Shown here piece by piece: positions 49,307 to 62,780 of a stretch of 64,000 bases of DNA. The notes under the pieces are model-generated. The model made no database searches. It saw only the letters and a list, made by a program, of their open reading frames with translations, and was not told where the DNA came from. Position 1 is the stretch's first letter. Each line of letters starts with the position of its first letter. A program made the position numbers and the translations under genes. Source of the DNA: Anseranas semipalmata (Eukaryota > Chordata > Aves > Anseriformes > Anseranatidae); contig VXAA01003919.1 of assembly GCA_013399115.1 (NCBI GenBank), forward strand, positions 20,406-84,405, written 5' to 3'.

Positions 49307-51447
49307 AAGATGGTGTTGTGTCTGTTTCCTTTTGAAAGCCAATGGAGCATTTCCGTGTTTGAATTTGTATCGGTAGTTCTATTTACAGCTATTATTTATA
49401 CCTCCTGAAATAAAACAGTCACAATTCCTTGGTTATATTTGGATGGTTGTAACAGTCTATGACCAAAAACTCCCTGTGATCTCTTACTGTAAACCTCTAA
49501 GTACAAAAATGGAGCAAATTAGGGCAATCCCACAGCATGTCCTTATGTACTTCAGAACAACCACAAGTATGGTGACAACTGCTTCTGGCGAGAGACTGTG
49601 ATCCCCCAAATCAAAAAGCTGTGAGGCAGCTTGTCACATGATCTTTTGGGGAACTGGCATACTTTACATTATCTGCGAGAGATCCTTCAAGGAAATGACT
49701 TCACAGATCTGTTTAAAGAAAAGAGAAAAAGCAGTAATATTTTGATGAGCATATAAATAGTGTAGGGGTTTGCTCAAGTCTTTTAACGTGCTCTTGGGTC
49801 AGATGCTTCTCATGTGATGCAGCTAGAAAAAAAACATGTAAAGGGACATTCTGACTGAGAGCTGTATGGCAGTAACTCTCAAGGAAGGATGGGCTGAAAC
49901 ACCCCTTTGTCTTCATATTATCCACTTATACAGAAGAGGAACACTGAGCTAAACCAATTTTTTGTCTCTGAAAACTACAAAGGAGGCAAGCAGAATACGC
50001 ATTCTCAGAAAGACAGCTGGGTTTCACATACCCGTGGCCCCAATGCCATGTGCTTTCATGAATGTTGCAACACATCTAATTTTTCTGAAAACCCTTTGTC
50101 AGGTTGTCCAACAGGGTGACAGAAAAAGAGAGGATTCAGTGAGAATGTGGAAAGAAGCAAGGAATTTTTTTGTCTCTAACGTCCAGGCCAGAGACCTGAT
50201 TAGATATCTAAGTCACGTACTCTTCTCCCAGAGCTCTTCATATTTAAGAGTAGTATTTTGAACAGAGAAAAAAAGCTGTGAGTTTAACTTCCAAGAGCTG
50301 CTAAGCTGGTCCCATTCCTTCAGTCCCTAGAAGGAGACAAAGCCTGCCCAGCAGCTGGGACAAGAAGGTTGGTAGTGAGGTTGGAACAAGGCCTTGTCAA
50401 AAGGCAAGTTAGAAGACTCTTGTCTTTGTTGTTTGCAGCCTGATTATCAGCATGGCTTTTAGCCAAAATTTAGGTGGTATTTAAAGCCTCTGAAATCCAC
50501 ATGGCCATGCTTATTTGGGTATCTGTTGCCTGCTGTTGAATGAGAGAGCTTACCTTCTAAGAGGCTTCCCAACTCAGGTCAGCATCCACATGCCTTGATT
50601 TGAGGGGGCTTGGGATTGCTTGAAAGTCTCAGCTTTCATTTGAAAAAGGAAGTGGGGAAAAAAAACACACAAAAAAACAAAAACAAAAACAAACTTTTCT
50701 CTCCGTGATATTTGAGGGGAAAAATATCAGAACAGGGTGCAAACGATGAAAAACTCCCAACAGATTAAAAAAGCAAAAAGCAAATGAAAACCACTCAGTG
50801 TAACTATTTAAAATGTCGTGATTTTGGAGAAGAGGGGAATCTGCATCAGAATTCTGGAGCACGTGGCCTTGATAACACAGCCAAATTCCTTGCAAGGCCT
50901 AAGAAGCAGACAGACCACTGACTGCAGCTAGCCAGAGGAAGGGGATTGCAATGAATCTCGAATTTGGAAAGCCAGTGTGACAAGGGAAGGGGAAGAGTGG
51001 GCAAGAAAAAGCGTTAATTACCAAAGATTGCTCTGTCTGTTATGATAGAAATGGAGTATGCTGAGTGATAAAACAGTGAGGGAGACACTGATGAGTGTTA
51101 GTGAAAAATGCAGAAAATTCACCTGTAAGAATTCACCTGTTTGCTCCTAAATCAGCAAACTACTCCATATGGATGAAATCTGTATGCAGCTCCAGTGACT
51201 TTAATGGGCCTAGGAATAACTTCCCTATTGCCTGTACAGATTTACGGCAGGACAGGGGTTTCACTGGCATACGCTTGTAGCTAGCTCAGTGATAACTATA
51301 GGCAAGCTCAGACTGGCTGGCTGGCTGCCTGAGAGGTGAAGAGGAGTGCAGTTCAGCCTGTCCTAACATTAAACAAATATGACAAGCATCTGAGTGTACA
51401 ATGTATGAAAGATTCAATTTACCAGAGAAATTCCCATTTAAAATGAA

Positions 51448-51482
51448 AACAAACAACAACAACAACAACAACAACAACAAAC
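51448..51482. repeat. AAC trinucleotide microsatellite
   Basis: About ten AAC units, slightly interrupted at the start. Confidence 0.95.
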
Positions 51483-52130
51483 AGTTGGATCAAGTGTCCA
51501 GTGAAAAGGAACTCAGCAGCTCAGCAAAAAGAACAAGGATATACATGGCCTTTGAGAGGAAACCTCTTACAAAGAGTTCTGATGATCTGCTAGTGAAGTA
51601 CACAGCCAAGTGTGCAGTTTATCAGTTTTCCTAGACCAATTTTATCTTGGAAAAGGATAGTTGGCCATGCTTTGATAGGCAATTCCCCAGGGCTCTGAAG
51701 AAGTTTACATGTAACTTGTTTCTGTGTGCAAAGTGGCTCAGAATAAGGATTACAGGTATAAGAAAAGTGTATTGCTTGTCACCATTATTATGCAGTAAAC
51801 CTGGGAAAAAGAACATGACAGTCAAATTAGATTTGGAATCTGCAGGGAATTCCAGTTTGTCCAATGACATACAGTGGGGTGGTTCACTTATTGTACCTCG
51901 CATCTCCTTTAATACCATCCTACCCTTCATTCCTTTTGCATGTAAGAAGATCAGGGACAGCACCAGGTGAAGGTGAAGCTCTGCCTAAAATACTGCATGT
52001 CTATGCTTGACATTCTTCCTAAGCGAAAACAGCAGCAGCAGAGGGAAATTACTGACACCATTTTGTGCCTCTGCCCCTACAATTGATAAGCAAGTGTTGC
52101 AAAGCTGCCTGAATCTTAATTTCACGTAAC

Positions 52131-52150
52131 TGTTGCTTTATAAAGCAACA
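52131..52150. repeat. Perfect 20-bp palindrome
   Basis: TGTTGCTTTATAAAGCAACA equals its own reverse complement. It has no spacer, and no function can be assigned from sequence. Confidence 0.9.
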
Positions 52151-52389
52151 GGCAACGACAGAGGGATAGGAGTGGTTTTTACGCTGTTTGAAAAAGTGTC
52201 ATCTGCCTACATGATTATCTTGCTCACAGTTACGCTAGACTTTAAGCAAAATGGTTTGCACTCTGAAAATAAAAACTTCTCATACCCATTGCAAATAACA
52301 TGAAAATGTTTGTAATTTTCCTTTATTCACATCTCTGATCCATGAAGTGAACAAAGGCCAGACCTAACTCCAAGAAGAATCATTCTTTG

Positions 52390-52509
52390 GCCATTTGGAT
52401 GGGGCTTTGAGCAACCTGGTCTAGTGGAAGGTGTCCCTGCCCATGGCATGGGGGTTGGAACAAGATGGTCTTCAAGGGTCTCTTCCAACCCAAACCATTC
52501 TATGATTCT
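52390..52509 (+). mobile_element. CR1 LINE 3' tip
   Basis: About 120 bp matching the last part of CR1: GGATGGGGCTTTGAGCAACC, then GGGGTTGGAACAAGATGGTC, ending in CCATTCTATGATTCT. This is a strongly 5'-truncated insertion, upstream of the PSEN2 CpG island. Confidence 0.93.
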
Positions 52510-53099
52510 CTAGTTTCTCTATTTACTCCTCCACATTTCCCTCTTATCTTTTTATTTCAATCACGATCTGCACACTCACACAGCTTTTCCATTACTGAAG
52601 GCCATTGATAAGCATTTAAATGCCTTAAAAATGCCAGTGGCTTAGTTAATTATAGGGTCTGCGAAGATGTAACTTATGGTTTTAATGATACGCATTTTTA
52701 AGCAAGTAGTTTAAACTTGCCGTTCACTGGAATTGTAAATTTCACACATCCAGCTGTGAGGACGCAGTCGTTAAGCGTGATGGGAAGCTCACCGTGCACT
52801 ACCAGACAGTTCGTTCCTGTTACCTACGTACTCCGTGCCTCCACAGAGCCATTTCCTGCACTGCCCAACAACTTCCGCGATAACGGCAGCTGGCAGGAGG
52901 AGGCCCCTGGCCCAGCTCCATCCACTCTTTTCCTTGCTGCTGTTGAGGGGAGGCGCCGAGCTGCCGGTGGGTCCCGGCCCCCCGCAGCCCCTCACGGCCG
53001 ATGGCACCGGGCACAGCCCCCAACCGCCCCTCTCCATAGCTGGCAGCTACCAGCCGGTGACTCCCGGACTGCCCCACCTCCTGAGGAAAAGGGTGGGGA

Positions 53100-53189
53100 G
53101 AGCCGCCTGCCCACCCTTCTCTGCTATTGGAGGAGAGTGCCGGATGGGCGGAGGCACTTGCGGAATGGCAGCTGCTGTGGCAAATCGAG
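53100..53189 (+). other. PSEN2: Possible PSEN2 non-coding exon 1
   Basis: A consensus donor (ATCGAG followed by GTGAGG) ends at 53189 on the plus strand within the CpG island. It is in the right place for a 5' UTR exon spliced toward the acceptor at 58494. The start is unknown and the left coordinate is only nominal. The N gap just downstream could hide other first exons. Confidence 0.35.
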
Positions 53190-53245
53190 GTGAGGGGCGC
53201 AATCGTTATCCGGCCAGCGGTGGGGCTAGAACGCGTCGGAGCTGA

Positions 53246-53350
53246 NNNNNNNNNNNNNNNNNNNNNNNNNNNNNNNNNNNNNNNNNNNNNNNNNNNNNNN
53301 NNNNNNNNNNNNNNNNNNNNNNNNNNNNNNNNNNNNNNNNNNNNNNNNNN
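53246..53350. other. Assembly gap (105 N)
   Basis: A run of 105 Ns inside the CpG island, where high GC often defeats sequencing. Confidence 0.99.
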
Positions 53351-53449
53351 CCGGGCCCCTTCTCTCCGCTCCGCGCTGGGCCCGGCGTGAATGCACGGGG
53401 AGAAGTAGGTCTGACAGGTTGGCTGGCTCATCCCGGTGAAAGTTAAACG

Positions 53450-53518
53450 TGTGTGTATGTATACATACATACATACATATATATATATATATGTATGTGT
53501 TTGTATATATATATACAC
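53450..53518. repeat. TA / CATA microsatellite
   Basis: A compound repeat of GTAT/CATA and TA units, flanking the CpG island. Confidence 0.95.
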
Positions 53519-56500
53519 CTGTGTAAAATAGCAAATTAAATGTATATATTTTTTTCTGGGGTGGTGCTATGCCTACCTCAGGCAGCGCTACAGCATGGTG
53601 TTTAGAAGTGCTGCCAACACATGTTCAATGGCAAACAGATTTTTTTTTTTTTTTTTTTTAAGCATTAGGGGCGGCTGTTGGGGGAAGTTTGTGATTTGGT
53701 GTGGGGTTTTGTTTTGGGGCTCTGCAAAATCTCCAGTTGTGGGTTTTGTTTTTTTTTTTTTTGTAAAGCTTCTGTTGTCTCTCTTTTTTGTCAGTTGCTG
53801 GAATCTGTGTGTGTGGATGTGGCTGGCCCATGTGTTTGGATGGACAATGAAGTTGACCCCATCTTGCAGACCAGCAAAGCTTTGGTGCGTATGCATGTCT
53901 CCATGGGGCAACTTGCAGTGGGGCTTTGCTGACTGCCCCTGGTGCCCCAACCACTTGGGCAGTGCACAGGAATGCAGCCCAGACACAGGTGTCCTGGAGT
54001 GTCTCTGGTGTGAACTGCCTGTCATCTTCAGGATCTGCTGGCTCACATGCCCCTACTGCTACTAGCAGTACCAAAGCTATTAGCTACTCCTGTATGTGAA
54101 GTTTTACCCAGACTTCAAAGTGTCACTGGTATAAGTAGGACTGCAGGGGTGTGGAGCCTTTGTTTCCAGTAGACATTGACTGCTACTGTATTTGGACTTA
54201 GAGCTGGCAAAATATTTCTTCTGACGTTCTTGACGAGGGTCTAATTTCAGCTCTGCTAGCGAAATAACACTTTGACTGTGTGTTGTGCCTTTCTTGTGGG
54301 ACAAAAGAAAATAATGCTAATACGACTATGTTGGCATGCCCTATAAAGAAGAGAGAGGGCTACAAATCTCCCTGGCTTCCTGTAGTACCTCCTGTTTTGT
54401 TATTTTTACACTCTGGTGCTGAAAGTGAATGGCACTTGTAAATTCTGACCATTTGGATGGTGTTTTCTAAGTAACTTGTGATTTTTAGCAGCATGCATGT
54501 TTTGGCTTTATTTATTGGCATGAATCTGGAAATCTTTCCTCCTAATTTTTACCCCACCACTTAGAATTTCTGAAGGTGTTTTCCTCCTCTTTGTATTTAC
54601 CAACAGTAGTGATTATTGCAGCCAAAACTTAGGGAGACATCAGGCTGTCAGTGTTGGCCCAAAGTTTTCTCTTGATCTGAATATAGCAAAGCAAAACTGC
54701 TTCTCTTCATCTAACTGCCATCAAAGAGAAGAATATATATAAGCAGGCATTTAAACTCTCAAGTAGATTATTAAATATTCTGCCAGCCAATTGCAGCTGT
54801 TCTGTGTGGTAAGTTATACTGGTATCATTTATGATGGATGAAAAACAAAGCAAAGGATTTGGGTTTGTTGCAGCACAGTGATGTTGTAGCATGAAATTAA
54901 AAGGCTGGCCAAGGCTAGATCCTAATATTAGTGTGAATTGGCCCAGTTTCAGTGTAATCCATAAAGAGGATTTATCCCAGTTGAGGAAAGAGGTCCCTTG
55001 CACAAAAGACATATGGAAAGAGAAATGGTAATTATGCTTTCCTGTAGGCTTCACAAGGCTGCCATAACACAGGATTCACTGTAGTCCCACCTCAGCTGCT
55101 CCATTATAAGCAGTACTTAACTACTGACCTAGTTTTTGTCCCCTTTCATTTTTGCCACGTGGTTTTGAGAATTTGTTCTTTAAATTCTTAAATATCTTAT
55201 GATTTTTTTTTTAATGTGTCCTAACAGTTTGTATCCATCCACAGAGGAAAAGAGGAAAATCTTCCCTGATACCCTGTGACTTACTGGGTCAGTTTGAAGA
55301 CTGTCTGGCACATGCTGTTCCTGTCCTTCATTTACTGTATTTGGTAGACCATGCTCTATCATCTGAATATAGATGCAGCTTGCATTTTCCCCCCTCTGAA
55401 AGCTCCTCCTGTGGTATAGCCAGAAGGGAAGTGGAAGTGTGCTTGTCTCAGTCCCCTGTGCTTTCTTTTCCTGATCTGTCCTTCCTCCTGTTCAGCTCTG
55501 TCTAGGAGAACACACTGTATGTGCTGATTATTTGGTGTCATGCAGAAAAATAGCCATATCCAGGAAAGAAGGTTCCCATGCTTCTGTTATGGGGTATCCA
55601 GCATCCTTGGGAGGCAGAAATCATCTCTGCAAGGCCCCTTCTCTTAGTTTAACCAGTGAAGTGATATCAGAAAAATGTGTGGCTTTGTAACTTCCCTTTC
55701 TTGGTTGCGTGGTGCTTTGTGGCTCCCTTTCCATTCAGCAAGTGAGACCCTGGGGCAGAGGCTTTCCTTTCCCTTTGCTCAGCCTGAAGGGTGCTGCTGT
55801 GCTGAGTACATGGTTGTGAGAGTGACCAGGCTGGTCCTTCCTCTCCAAAAGGAGAGAGTGCTTAAACCAAAGCTCTGTCTGGCAGCCAGAACAGCCTTGG
55901 TGCCAGTTCAGATTGCAACTCAGATGAATAAATGGTGGCATTAGACAAACTCTGCTGGGGTTGGTGGTATGACAGAGGGTTCATGCCTCTGTAAGCCATT
56001 CATCAAAGACCCCTGCTTGGCCCAGTGCTCCCATTTCCTCCTCTGGGCACTGGCAGTGGAGCTGCTTGGGCAGCCAGCCTGGGAGCCCATCATGCTGAAA
56101 CCTGGCTCAGCAAAAACTATGGAAAACAAGTGCCCATTGTCTCTTCAAAAGAACTGGATTGCTGATGAGCACCTGGTGTTGGCACAAGAAACAGAGTGGT
56201 GGGACAACCCCTTTGGCAGTAGCACAGATTTAGGTCACTTTCAGGCAGCTGTGAATACAGTTTTGGAGGATTTGTTGAGGGCTGTGGCTCATGTAAAATC
56301 CTTGATGCTTTGGGGCCTGTTTGTGCCACCCCTCCATGAAACCAAAGTGCTGTCAACAAGGGATGGTAAAGCTGTGTTCATGTCTGAGTCTGCCTGCTAA
56401 TGAGAAATATTGTTGCATCTTTGCCTTTCTCCTTTTTGAGAGAGAATAACAGAAAATGTCTGGCTTGAAATGTCTGGCTATGTTACAACATGAGACTCTT

Positions 56501-58494
56501 TTTTTCTATGTAATCATGAGGGTTAGAAATTAGTGGTGTGGTTTTGCTGTCTGTTAACTCTTCCAGTGGGCACAGCTAGGATGTTGAAAGTAGGCTAATT
56601 GGCTGTCCTGTCTGAAACCTCTGCAGTATTGCTCTGCTCACATAGCAAAAATTGTGTTGCAGTTTCTTAAATACAAGGAGAAAAAGTTCTTTAATATTTT
56701 TGTAGGGTTGTTAAAACCTAAATATTGGTTCTAAACTATGAAAGGGCAAACTTTACTATTATAACTGAACCAGAATCTAGGCTCTCAGCTGTAAACTATG
56801 AGCCCCCACATGTTCAGTGGGAAGAATGTGTTAAGCAACTGGGGAGTGGAGATTTTGAGCTGTGTAAGAAAGAAGCACAAAAATGCAGGTGTTAGGCAGC
56901 TCACTCAGAAAGAACACAGTATTACTGTGAAGCTGATAGGCCTGGCTTGAGGGTTGCCCCTGCATTTGTTTCCTATAAATGTACCATTTTTATCACTGAA
57001 AGAGGAATGGAATGTGAGAGGAAAAGGCTTGAAGAGAAGGCGGGGAGGAGCAGATGTCTGAAAAATGTTTCACTTGGGCAGATTGAGTTTGCTTTCTAAA
57101 ATATTTTGAATGTGTCAGATGTATTCAGGATGCTGTGAAAGACAGGCGAATCTCCCTCTTTCTCTTGAAGTGAATTTCAGTTTCTTTAGTGAGAGAGTAG
57201 ATACTTCAAAGTTCTGTGAGAGATTCTAACCTCTCGAGCTGGCTGGTAGACAGCAAAATCTACTGGTTGGACCATGAATACTTGATTCAGATTTAAGTGA
57301 CTGTGTCCAAGTCACGTGGCTTCTTCAGCTTCCTTCTCTGAGTTGGTTATATATCCTGAGATACTGAGATACACTGATGTGTGAGGTTTTTTGTTTGTTT
57401 GTTTTGGGGGGGATACTTGGGTAAAATACTGCAGAGGAGAGTTGTTCTTGTACATGTTACAGCTTTACAATGCATTAGAGGTCTGGTTTTGCTTATGGAC
57501 AGGTGGCTGAGAATAAGATGTCTGAATTATTCTTATTTACTCCAGTTGCTTTGTTAAGCTGTCTTAATAAACGCTAAAAGGAATCTTCCTATCACCCATC
57601 TTTAGAGCTTCCTGAAATCATGGCTTTAAGGCTGTTCTGCATTAGCCTTAGCCAAGGTAGTGCACCTCCTTTCTCCAGTGTCTTAAAAGAAGAGCTGTTC
57701 CTTTCCTTTTCATACTGTCACTGCTTTCTTTGCTTTTCTGCACAGCAGTAGGTGGAAAGAGGCCAAAAATGTCTGGTCCCCGCTTCTATACTCCAAATTG
57801 TTGCCCATCTAAGTGGGTTTGCTTTTAAGCACAAGGCAACATAAGGAGAAAACAAAAAGTGTCTTACCTAACGGGACAGGTCTTTCCCCTTCTTTTCCCC
57901 ACAGTCCCTGGGCAAAGAGAAGAACTGATTATGAAATTCATCTGGTTAATCAGCAGTCATAACATGGAAGACAGCATGTAACTCCTGCTTAGTGGCTTAT
58001 GTAAAGCTGAGGCTCCAGGTTACTAAGAAACTTCTGCTGCCTGCTGATGCTTGTAGGAGTGTTGTGTAAGAGCTGAGCTGTCTTAACTGTCTAGCAGCCA
58101 GCCAGCGTTTGAGGTGAAGCATTGTTTGGCTCATGCAAAACAAACACTAAGCACTGAGAAACCTCCTCTGTGAAAGTCAAGGTGTACTAATGGAAGAGGC
58201 AAAGCAAAGAGGTAGCAATTGTGAAAGCTGTGGCAGAGGGGAAAAATATTAGGTAGACCAGGTCCAGATGGTTCTGTGCTGCATTTTGCTGTTCTCCCTG
58301 ACCGGAAAAGACTTTAACTGAATGGATTGTTGTGCCTGATATGACAGCAGGCTAAATCTTCTACTAGAAGGAGATGGAGTTACACAGCCTGCTGTAGCCT
58401 CCCTGCTGAAATTGTGCTTCCTCTTCAGTCTTCCAGTTGTTTGCACTGCAGTGTTCACTGTCTATCTTCTCTTTGTCTCTGCTTGTTTTCTCAG
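53519..58494 (+). other. PSEN2: Probable PSEN2 intron 1 (or 5' region)
   Basis: No conserved exon was recognised. It holds T runs (53640-53659 and near 53751) and an unrecognised 143-codon open frame at 55969-56400, which lacks any known domain. It ends in a very strong acceptor (TCTTCTCTTTGTCTCTGCTT followed by GTTTTCTCAG) at 58494. A second non-coding exon could be hidden here. Confidence 0.45.
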
Positions 58495-58548
58495 TCTTAA
58501 GTAGTGCTTGTCTGTGTCCCTCCTGAGTGAGTGCTCCCTGGGAAAGCA
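58495..58548 (+). other. PSEN2: PSEN2 5' UTR in first coding exon
   Basis: Follows the strong acceptor at 58494. An in-frame TGA at 58528-58530 excludes any start further upstream in this exon. Confidence 0.75.
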
Positions 58549-58695
58549 ATGATGATCACATTCATGAACAACTCAGACAGTGAGGATGAGACCTGTAATG
58601 AGAGAACATCTCTGATGTCAGCAGAGAGCCCTCCAGTACCTTCCTACCAGGATGGCCTGCAAGCCTCAGAAGCAGGGGAAGTACAGACACACAGG
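58549..58695 (+). CDS. PSEN2: Presenilin-2, first coding exon (residues 1-49)
   Basis: PSEN2 is the aspartyl protease subunit of gamma-secretase. That intramembrane complex (with nicastrin, APH1 and PEN2) cleaves APP, Notch and other type I stubs. This exon encodes the cytosolic, acidic N-terminus ([20 protein letters not shown]), nearly the same as the vertebrate PSEN2 start. Two adjacent ATGs (58549 and 58552) are possible; the second gives an N-terminus that lines up with human. The exon ends in phase 0 at CACAGG followed by GTAGGT. Residue numbers in the other exons count from 58549, which puts them 7 above human numbering in the conserved part. Confidence 0.96.
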
Positions 58696-60817
<2,122 letters not shown>

Positions 60818-60959
60818 GATCTACACTCCTTTCAGTGAGGATACACCGTCTGTGGGCCAGCGTCTCTTGAACTCAGTGCTGAACACCATCATAATGATCA
60901 GCGTCATTGTTGTAATGACTGTGTTCCTAGTTGTGCTTTATAAATACCGCTGCTATAAG
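60818..60959 (+). CDS. PSEN2: Presenilin-2, third coding exon (luminal loop 1 and TM2)
   Basis: Completes leucine 126 and encodes residues 127-173: the first luminal loop ([20 protein letters not shown]) and transmembrane helix 2 at about 147-167 ([20 protein letters not shown]), ending YKYRCYK. The asparagine at 148 corresponds to human Asn141, the site of the Volga German N141I Alzheimer mutation, and is the normal residue here. The exon ends in phase 0 at TATAAG followed by GTAAAG. Confidence 0.98.
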
Positions 60960-61548
60960 GTAAAGCATTCATGCCGGAGCGTTTTCCACTTGTGTGCTGT
61001 GAACATGTTCAAGTGGGGCTTGTGTGTCAGTGAGAAGTAAAGGCACAGCACGGGCTAGTCCACAACTTAGTCATGGCAACAATCTCTTCGTAGAAAGCCT
61101 TTGCTAGCAGTGGTAGAGCTGTGCCCCAGAATGTACTTTGCTGTTAATTTGTCACTAATGGTAGGATATTAAAAACAAAGCCTGTTATTTGTGCTAGTCA
61201 GGTTTGAGTCTTCATATGGTCAAAAAGTTTTGCAGCTTGTACTTATGGACTAAGTTGTAACATTTATTGTGAATGCCTTCTCTGAATTTTTGGACAAGCT
61301 GTGTAGGAACTAGTATTATTCTTTCCTGTGGAAGAGAATGATAGAATATAGAATGAAAGAGTTTAGGAGAACTGGGAGCAACTGCTTGTCCCTCTTCCGT
61401 CACCAGCTGTGGGGAAGGCAAGGTCTTTGGAAACTGAAGGAGGAAAGTCTGTTGGACAATAGGAAGGTCTGACAATAGTGCATGCAGCACTGCAACTTGT
61501 GCAGGGGGAACAACACCTTCAATCATTGTCTTTTCTTGCCCTTAATAG
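60960..61548 (+). other. PSEN2: PSEN2 intron between third and fourth coding exons
   Basis: A 589-bp GT-AG intron ending TTGCCCTTAATAG. Nothing else was recognised. Confidence 0.92.
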
Positions 61549-61616
61549 TTCATCCATGGCTGGCTAATCCTGTCCTCTTTGATGCTGCTGTTCCTCTTCA
61601 CCTACATATATCTTGG
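61549..61616 (+). CDS. PSEN2: Presenilin-2, fourth coding exon (TM3)
   Basis: A 68-bp exon encoding residues 174-195 (FIHGWLILSSLMLLFLFTYI, then YL), almost all of it transmembrane helix 3, plus two bases of the next glycine codon. It is too short to stand out as an open frame. It was found from the flanking sites (AATAG on the left, GG followed by GTAAGT on the right) and near-identity with other presenilins. Confidence 0.98.
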
Positions 61617-62559
61617 GTAAGTAGAAATGTTGCAGGTAACCTGGTGGTTCACAACGAAACCCTTCATGTGTTTTGAAGAAAATCCCCAACTTAATGAACA
61701 GAATGCCTCTTCCCCTTCTCCAAACAGAAGATGAAAATTTGTTAGAATTAGGCTGCTCTTTTTTAATGGAAAGTGAGGTCTTTAATGGGCAATGCTTGAT
61801 TTTTACAGTACCTACTCCACAGAAATCACTGGGAAGTGATACCATGAACTGAACTGGCTGAACCTTGTTGTACAGAGGTACATTGATGGTGACTCTCAGG
61901 AGATATTGGTATAAACTGCCAACATCCTGGGATATCTGTCCTCAATTGTTTCTAGAGATGATGTCATGTGAAACAGTTTGGCTAGATAGAGGTTCCCAAA
62001 ACATGCTTTTGGTGTATCTGTAGCCTTTAAGAACCAAGTGGAAAGGAACTTTGAGTTGGTTCTCTGGTTTGTCTTGCCTTATCCTCAGACTACATCTCTT
62101 CAAGCTCATTCCCTTACCTCCAAGTTCAGAAATAACCAAGCTTTTAACTTTCTGGTGACACTTGTTTATATTTTTTATTTATCTTTGATGTTGAGCATCA
62201 TGCTTCTGGTGGGATGACTTATACATGACTTCTTAGCTAAAGACTGTTGCATAGTCATGAGCCTATGTTAAATCTAGTCTTGAAATCTGGCCCGCTTAAA
62301 TCCTTGGAATCACTGTTGACCTCAGGACTAAGGCAGTGTGGTGGTCGCCTGCATACACAGCATTCCCATCTCCTGCAGAGGGAACAGAGCTAAGAGCACC
62401 AACTGGCTGCAAGGCGGGTTCCCCTGTTGTGATGAGAGCTGCTTCTATCCTGCTTCTTCCTGGTGTCATAGAAGGCTTGTTTGTTTAACTAGATCTAGCA
62501 AGATACTTGGCATGTCAGTTGTTTTTATTGCTCAGCTAGATTTCCCTGTTGCATTCCAG
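61617..62559 (+). other. PSEN2: PSEN2 intron between fourth and fifth coding exons
   Basis: A 943-bp GT-AG intron (GTAAGT ... TTGCATTCCAG). No repeat or RNA gene was recognised. Confidence 0.92.
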
Positions 62560-62780
62560 TGAAGTATTGAAGACATACAACGTGGCCATGGATTACCCCA
62601 CGCTCATTTTAGTCATCTGGAATTTTGGAGCTGTTGGAATGATTTGCATCCACTGGAAAGGCCCCCTGCAGCTCCAGCAAGCATATCTCATTATGATCAG
62701 TGCTCTGATGGCACTGGTTTTCATTAAATATCTACCTGAGTGGTCAGCATGGGTGATTCTAGGTGCAATCTCCATCTATG
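62560..62780 (+). CDS. PSEN2: Presenilin-2, fifth coding exon (TM4, TM5, TM6 to the catalytic Asp codon)
   Basis: Encodes glycine 196 (split) to tyrosine 269. Transmembrane helix 4 follows [20 protein letters not shown], helix 5 is [20 protein letters not shown], and helix 6 is [13 protein letters not shown]. The methionine at 246 matches human Met239, another familial Alzheimer site, and is the normal residue here. The exon ends with a single G before GTAAGT. That G is the first base of the codon for the first catalytic aspartate (human Asp263), so the codon is completed in the next exon outside the window. The second catalytic aspartate and the PALP motif also lie beyond the window. Confidence 0.98.

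Larger units (their letters stand above)
42781..52389. other. Intergenic stretch
   Basis: A long AT-rich interval. It holds a 16-bp tandem duplication (45352-45383), a T-rich run (49277-49306), an AAC microsatellite (51448-51482) and a 20-bp perfect palindrome (52131-52150). The open frames are short and unrecognised, often overlapping on both strands (as at 51631-51970). I see no gene, CR1 copy or RNA gene here. Confidence 0.5.
52720..53400. promoter_or_regulatory. PSEN2: CpG island, probable PSEN2 promoter
   Basis: CpG density and G+C rise sharply from about 52850. They stay high to the N gap (53246-53350) and up to about 53400, then fall into an AT microsatellite. It is the only CpG island between the intergenic region and the PSEN2 coding exons, about 5.2 kb upstream of the ATG. 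Promoter function is inferred. Part of the island is missing in the gap. Confidence 0.65.

Noticed and set aside
55969..56400. 143-codon open frame in the probable PSEN2 intron 1
   Set aside because: No known domain or supporting signal. It could be revisited with transcript data.
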